This document shows positions 24,713 through 25,956 of a DNA stretch of 25,956 nucleotides, piece by piece. The DNA is taken from positions 1-25,956 of the forward strand of contig JAFUPG010000071.1 of the NCBI GenBank assembly GCA_017481325.1, read 5' to 3'. Within the stretch, counting starts at the first letter, position 1. Each line of letters starts with the position of its first letter. The position numbers and the translations under genes were made by a program. This stretch comes from Oscillospiraceae bacterium (GTDB lineage Bacteria > Bacillota_A > Clostridia > Oscillospirales > Oscillospiraceae). The notes beneath the pieces are model-generated. The model was not told the origin of the DNA. It saw only the letters and a list, made by a program, of their open reading frames with translations, and did no database searches.

Positions 24713-24740
24713 ATTTTATCAAATTCTCTTGTATCGTCAA
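24713..24740 (-). promoter_or_regulatory. Sigma-A promoter of the MATE-sfsA unit
   Basis: On the - strand TTGACG (+ strand 24735-24740), a 16-bp spacer and TAAAAT (24713-24718) preceded by an extended TG. Confidence 0.7.
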
Positions 24741-24769
24741 GACTTTCAGGGGAAAACTTTCTGCAGCAC

Positions 24770-24798
24770 TGGACTTTTTGCCTGATTTCGGGTATGAT
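24770..24798 (+). promoter_or_regulatory. Probable sigma-A promoter of the ZIP transporter gene
   Basis: TGGACT (24770-24775), a 17-bp spacer and TATGAT (24793-24798). It is divergent from the MATE promoter. No obvious palindromic metal-regulator operator overlaps it. Confidence 0.55.
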
Positions 24799-24826
24799 GT
24801 AAGGAAGAGAAAAAGGAGGCAAAACA

Positions 24827-25585
24827 ATGGAATTGGTTTTACTGACCGCTTTAGGCGTAGGCGGGGCGACGGTGATCGGCTCTATCCTGGGCTTTGCCTT
24901 TAAGCGGATGACCCATAAATTCAGCGATGTTGTCATGGCCTTTGCCGCAGGAGTCATGCTGGCGGCAGCGGTGGTGGGCTTGATCCTGCCCTCTTTGGAG
25001 GGCGAGGGGAAATTTCCGCTGATTATTACGGTGGCAGGTATTTTCTGCGGCGCTTTCTGTCTGAACCTGGCAGACCGTCTGGTGCCCCACCTCCACCGTC
25101 TGGCCGGTGTGGAGCAGGAGTCCCACCCCAAGGGCGAGGAGCGCCTGGGCAAGGTGCTGCTCTTTGTCATGGCCATTGCCATTCATAATTTTCCCGAGGG
25201 CATCGCCGCCGGTGTCAGCTTCGGCACCGATGACCCCAGCGGCGCACTCACCGTGGCCGGTGGCATTGCCCTGCAGAACATCCCCGAGGGCATGGTTATC
25301 ATCGCCCCCATGCTGGCCGCAGGCATGAGCCGCAAGCGCACCTTCCTCTGCGCCCTGGCCACAGGTCTGGTGGAGGTGGTAGGCACCCTTCTGGGCTATT
25401 TTGCCGTCAGCATTTCTGCAACTATTTTACCCTTTGCCCTGGCCTTCGCCGGCGGCACTATGCTCTACGTCATCAGTGATGAGATGATCCCCGAAACCCA
25501 TGCCCACGGCAGCCAGCGAGGCGCCACCTATGCCCTCCTGGCAGGCTTCTGCCTCATGCTGGCCATGGATGTCTTCCTGAGCTGA
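24827..25585 (+). CDS. ZIP family divalent metal transporter
   Basis: A 252-residue membrane protein with about eight spans. It carries the two ZIP metal-site motifs, HNFPEG (120-125) and QNIPEG (150-155), in the fourth and fifth spans. It should import Zn2+ or related divalent ions (ZupT/GufA-like), although transport direction is not provable here. The cytoplasmic loop before the fourth span contains the short His-bearing segment EQESHPKGEE, much less His-rich than in many ZIPs. AAGGAGG (24813-24819) lies 7 nt before the ATG. It is monocistronic; no clear terminator follows before the repeat region. Confidence 0.92.
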   Translation: MELVLLTALGVGGATVIGSILGFAFKRMTHKFSDVVMAFAAGVMLAAAVVGLILPSLEGEGKFPLIITVAGIFCGAFCLNLADRLVPHLHRLAGVEQESHPKGEERLGKVLLFVMAIAIHNFPEGIAAGVSFGTDDPSGALTVAGGIALQNIPEGMVIIAPMLAAGMSRKRTFLCALATGLVEVVGTLLGYFAVSISATILPFALAFAGGTMLYVISDEMIPETHAHGSQRGATYALLAGFCLMLAMDVFLS

Positions 25586-25597
25586 ATCGTGGCAGCA

Positions 25598-25728
25598 CCG
25601 TCAAACAGAAATTTGTCGGTCTGTTTAGGAACTAATAACTAACAGCTAAGAACTAATAACGAAGGTGTTCCTACGGCACGGATTATGAATATTTCGTCCG
25701 TCAAACAGAAATTTATCGAACTGTTTGC
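25598..25728. repeat. Intergenic repeat element, copy 2: two 22-bp motifs flanking one heptamer array
   Basis: The motif CCGTCAAACAGAAATTT.TCG occurs at 25598-25619 and again at 25698-25719, exactly 100 bp apart. Each is followed by CTGTTT, which makes a small AAACAG/CTGTTT hairpin. Between them lie five perfect-length heptamers at 25631-25665 (ACTAATA, ACTAACA, GCTAAGA, ACTAATA, ACGAAGG), then GTGTTCCTACGGCACGGATT, which matches the reverse complement of the 809-825 part of copy 1. No ORF is present. Confidence 0.75.
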
Positions 25729-25791
25729 TACAGCCGAAGCCGCCCGTATCGAGAAGGATTTCGTACTATGAGTAAGGTTTCATATTACGCA

Positions 25792-25925
25792 ATGTCATTG
25801 CGAGGAGCGTAGCGACGTGGCAATCTGTATTCTTAAAACCTCCGTTTTGCACCAAATTCCCACATATTCGAAACATTTAGAGAACAGATTGCCACGTCGG
25901 GCTTACGCCCTCCTCGCAATGACAT
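25792..25925. repeat. 134-bp near-palindromic element (MITE- or REP-like)
   Basis: The left arm (25792-25828) and right arm (25884-25925) share an identical outer 16 bp (ATGTCATTGCGAGGAG) and an identical inner 15 bp (GACGTGGCAATCTGT) as inverted repeats. The arms differ only in a small central insert: CGTAGC on the left, and on the right a longer GGCGTAAGCCC that is itself a mini-hairpin. About 55 bp of unrelated sequence separates the arms. There is no transposase and no clear target-site duplication. Similar 'GTCATTGCGAGGAG...GACGTGGCAATCT' repeats are, from general knowledge, scattered through many bacterial genomes. Confidence 0.8.
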
Positions 25926-25956
25926 GGCTTTTCGGTAGCCTGTACCTCTATTGGCA

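Larger units (their letters stand above)
25586..25956. other. Repeat-rich intergenic region at the right edge
   Basis: Apart from the two repeat elements given separately, this stretch holds only short unique sequence (about 25729-25791 and after 25925). No ORF with a ribosome site is seen, and the next gene lies beyond the window. Confidence 0.6.

Noticed and set aside
25792..25925. CRISPR array
   Set aside because: There is one inverted pair only, with no direct repeats of uniform length or spacers and no cas genes.

Overview
The window looks like chromosomal DNA of a Gram-positive anaerobe of the Clostridia, most likely an Oscillospirales/Oscillospiraceae-type gut bacterium. The reasons are GC-rich coding regions with AT-rich intergenic spacers, strong AGGAGG-type ribosome sites, sigma-A promoters, Firmicutes gene neighbourhoods (mnmE/rsmG/mnmG, maf/mreC/mreD/PBP2) and clostridial families (DUF1292, DUF362 with two 4Fe-4S motifs, a YbhJ-like aconitase homologue). 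Genus cannot be fixed from the sequence alone. No phage, IS transposase, CRISPR array, tRNA or rRNA is visible. Most of the window is housekeeping chromosome.

Layout. (1) 1-630 is the 3' end of an unrecognised, probably exported protein, closed by a terminator. A repeat-rich spacer follows. (2) 1026-4420 (+) is one operon: a DEDDh exonuclease, MutY, a DUF1292 protein and a DUF362 ferredoxin-like protein. (3) 4407-11424 (-) is a converging operon read from right to left: an inositol-monophosphatase-family enzyme, an M3-type metallopeptidase lipoprotein, mnmE, rsmG, mnmG, and then a divergent thioredoxin-fold protein behind a terminator-like hairpin. (4) 11425-11861 is an AT-rich divergent promoter region with DnaA-box-like sequences. 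(5) 11862-17996 (+) is a five-gene operon: a U32-family gene broken by one in-frame TAG, maf, mreC, mreD and the elongation penicillin-binding protein PBP2. (6) 18042-18965 (-) is a rhomboid-fold membrane protein without visible catalytic residues. (7) 19107-20351 (+) is S-adenosylhomocysteine hydrolase. (8) 20402-22597 (-) is an aconitase-superfamily hydratase with its own promoter; 22658-24684 (-) is a MATE transporter and sfsA. (9) 24827-25585 (+) is a ZIP metal transporter. (10) 25586-25956 is a second repeat-rich spacer.

How the genes relate. The leftward operon joins tRNA wobble-uridine modification (MnmE/MnmG) and 16S rRNA methylation (RsmG) to a cell-surface peptidase. The rightward operon joins a probable RNA-hydroxylation enzyme (U32), Maf and the lateral-wall elongation machinery. 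mreB, which often sits between maf and mreC, is not in this window. MutY and Maf both act against damaged or modified nucleotides.

The points most worth a second look are: the single nonsense codon in an otherwise intact U32 gene; the hairpin at 4701-4745 that seems to terminate two converging operons while burying the ribosome site of the thioredoxin-like gene; arrays of exactly five 7-bp repeats at both ends of the window, combined with a 22-bp motif; a 134-bp near-palindrome at the right end; and the DnaA-box-like cluster at the divergent promoter region.
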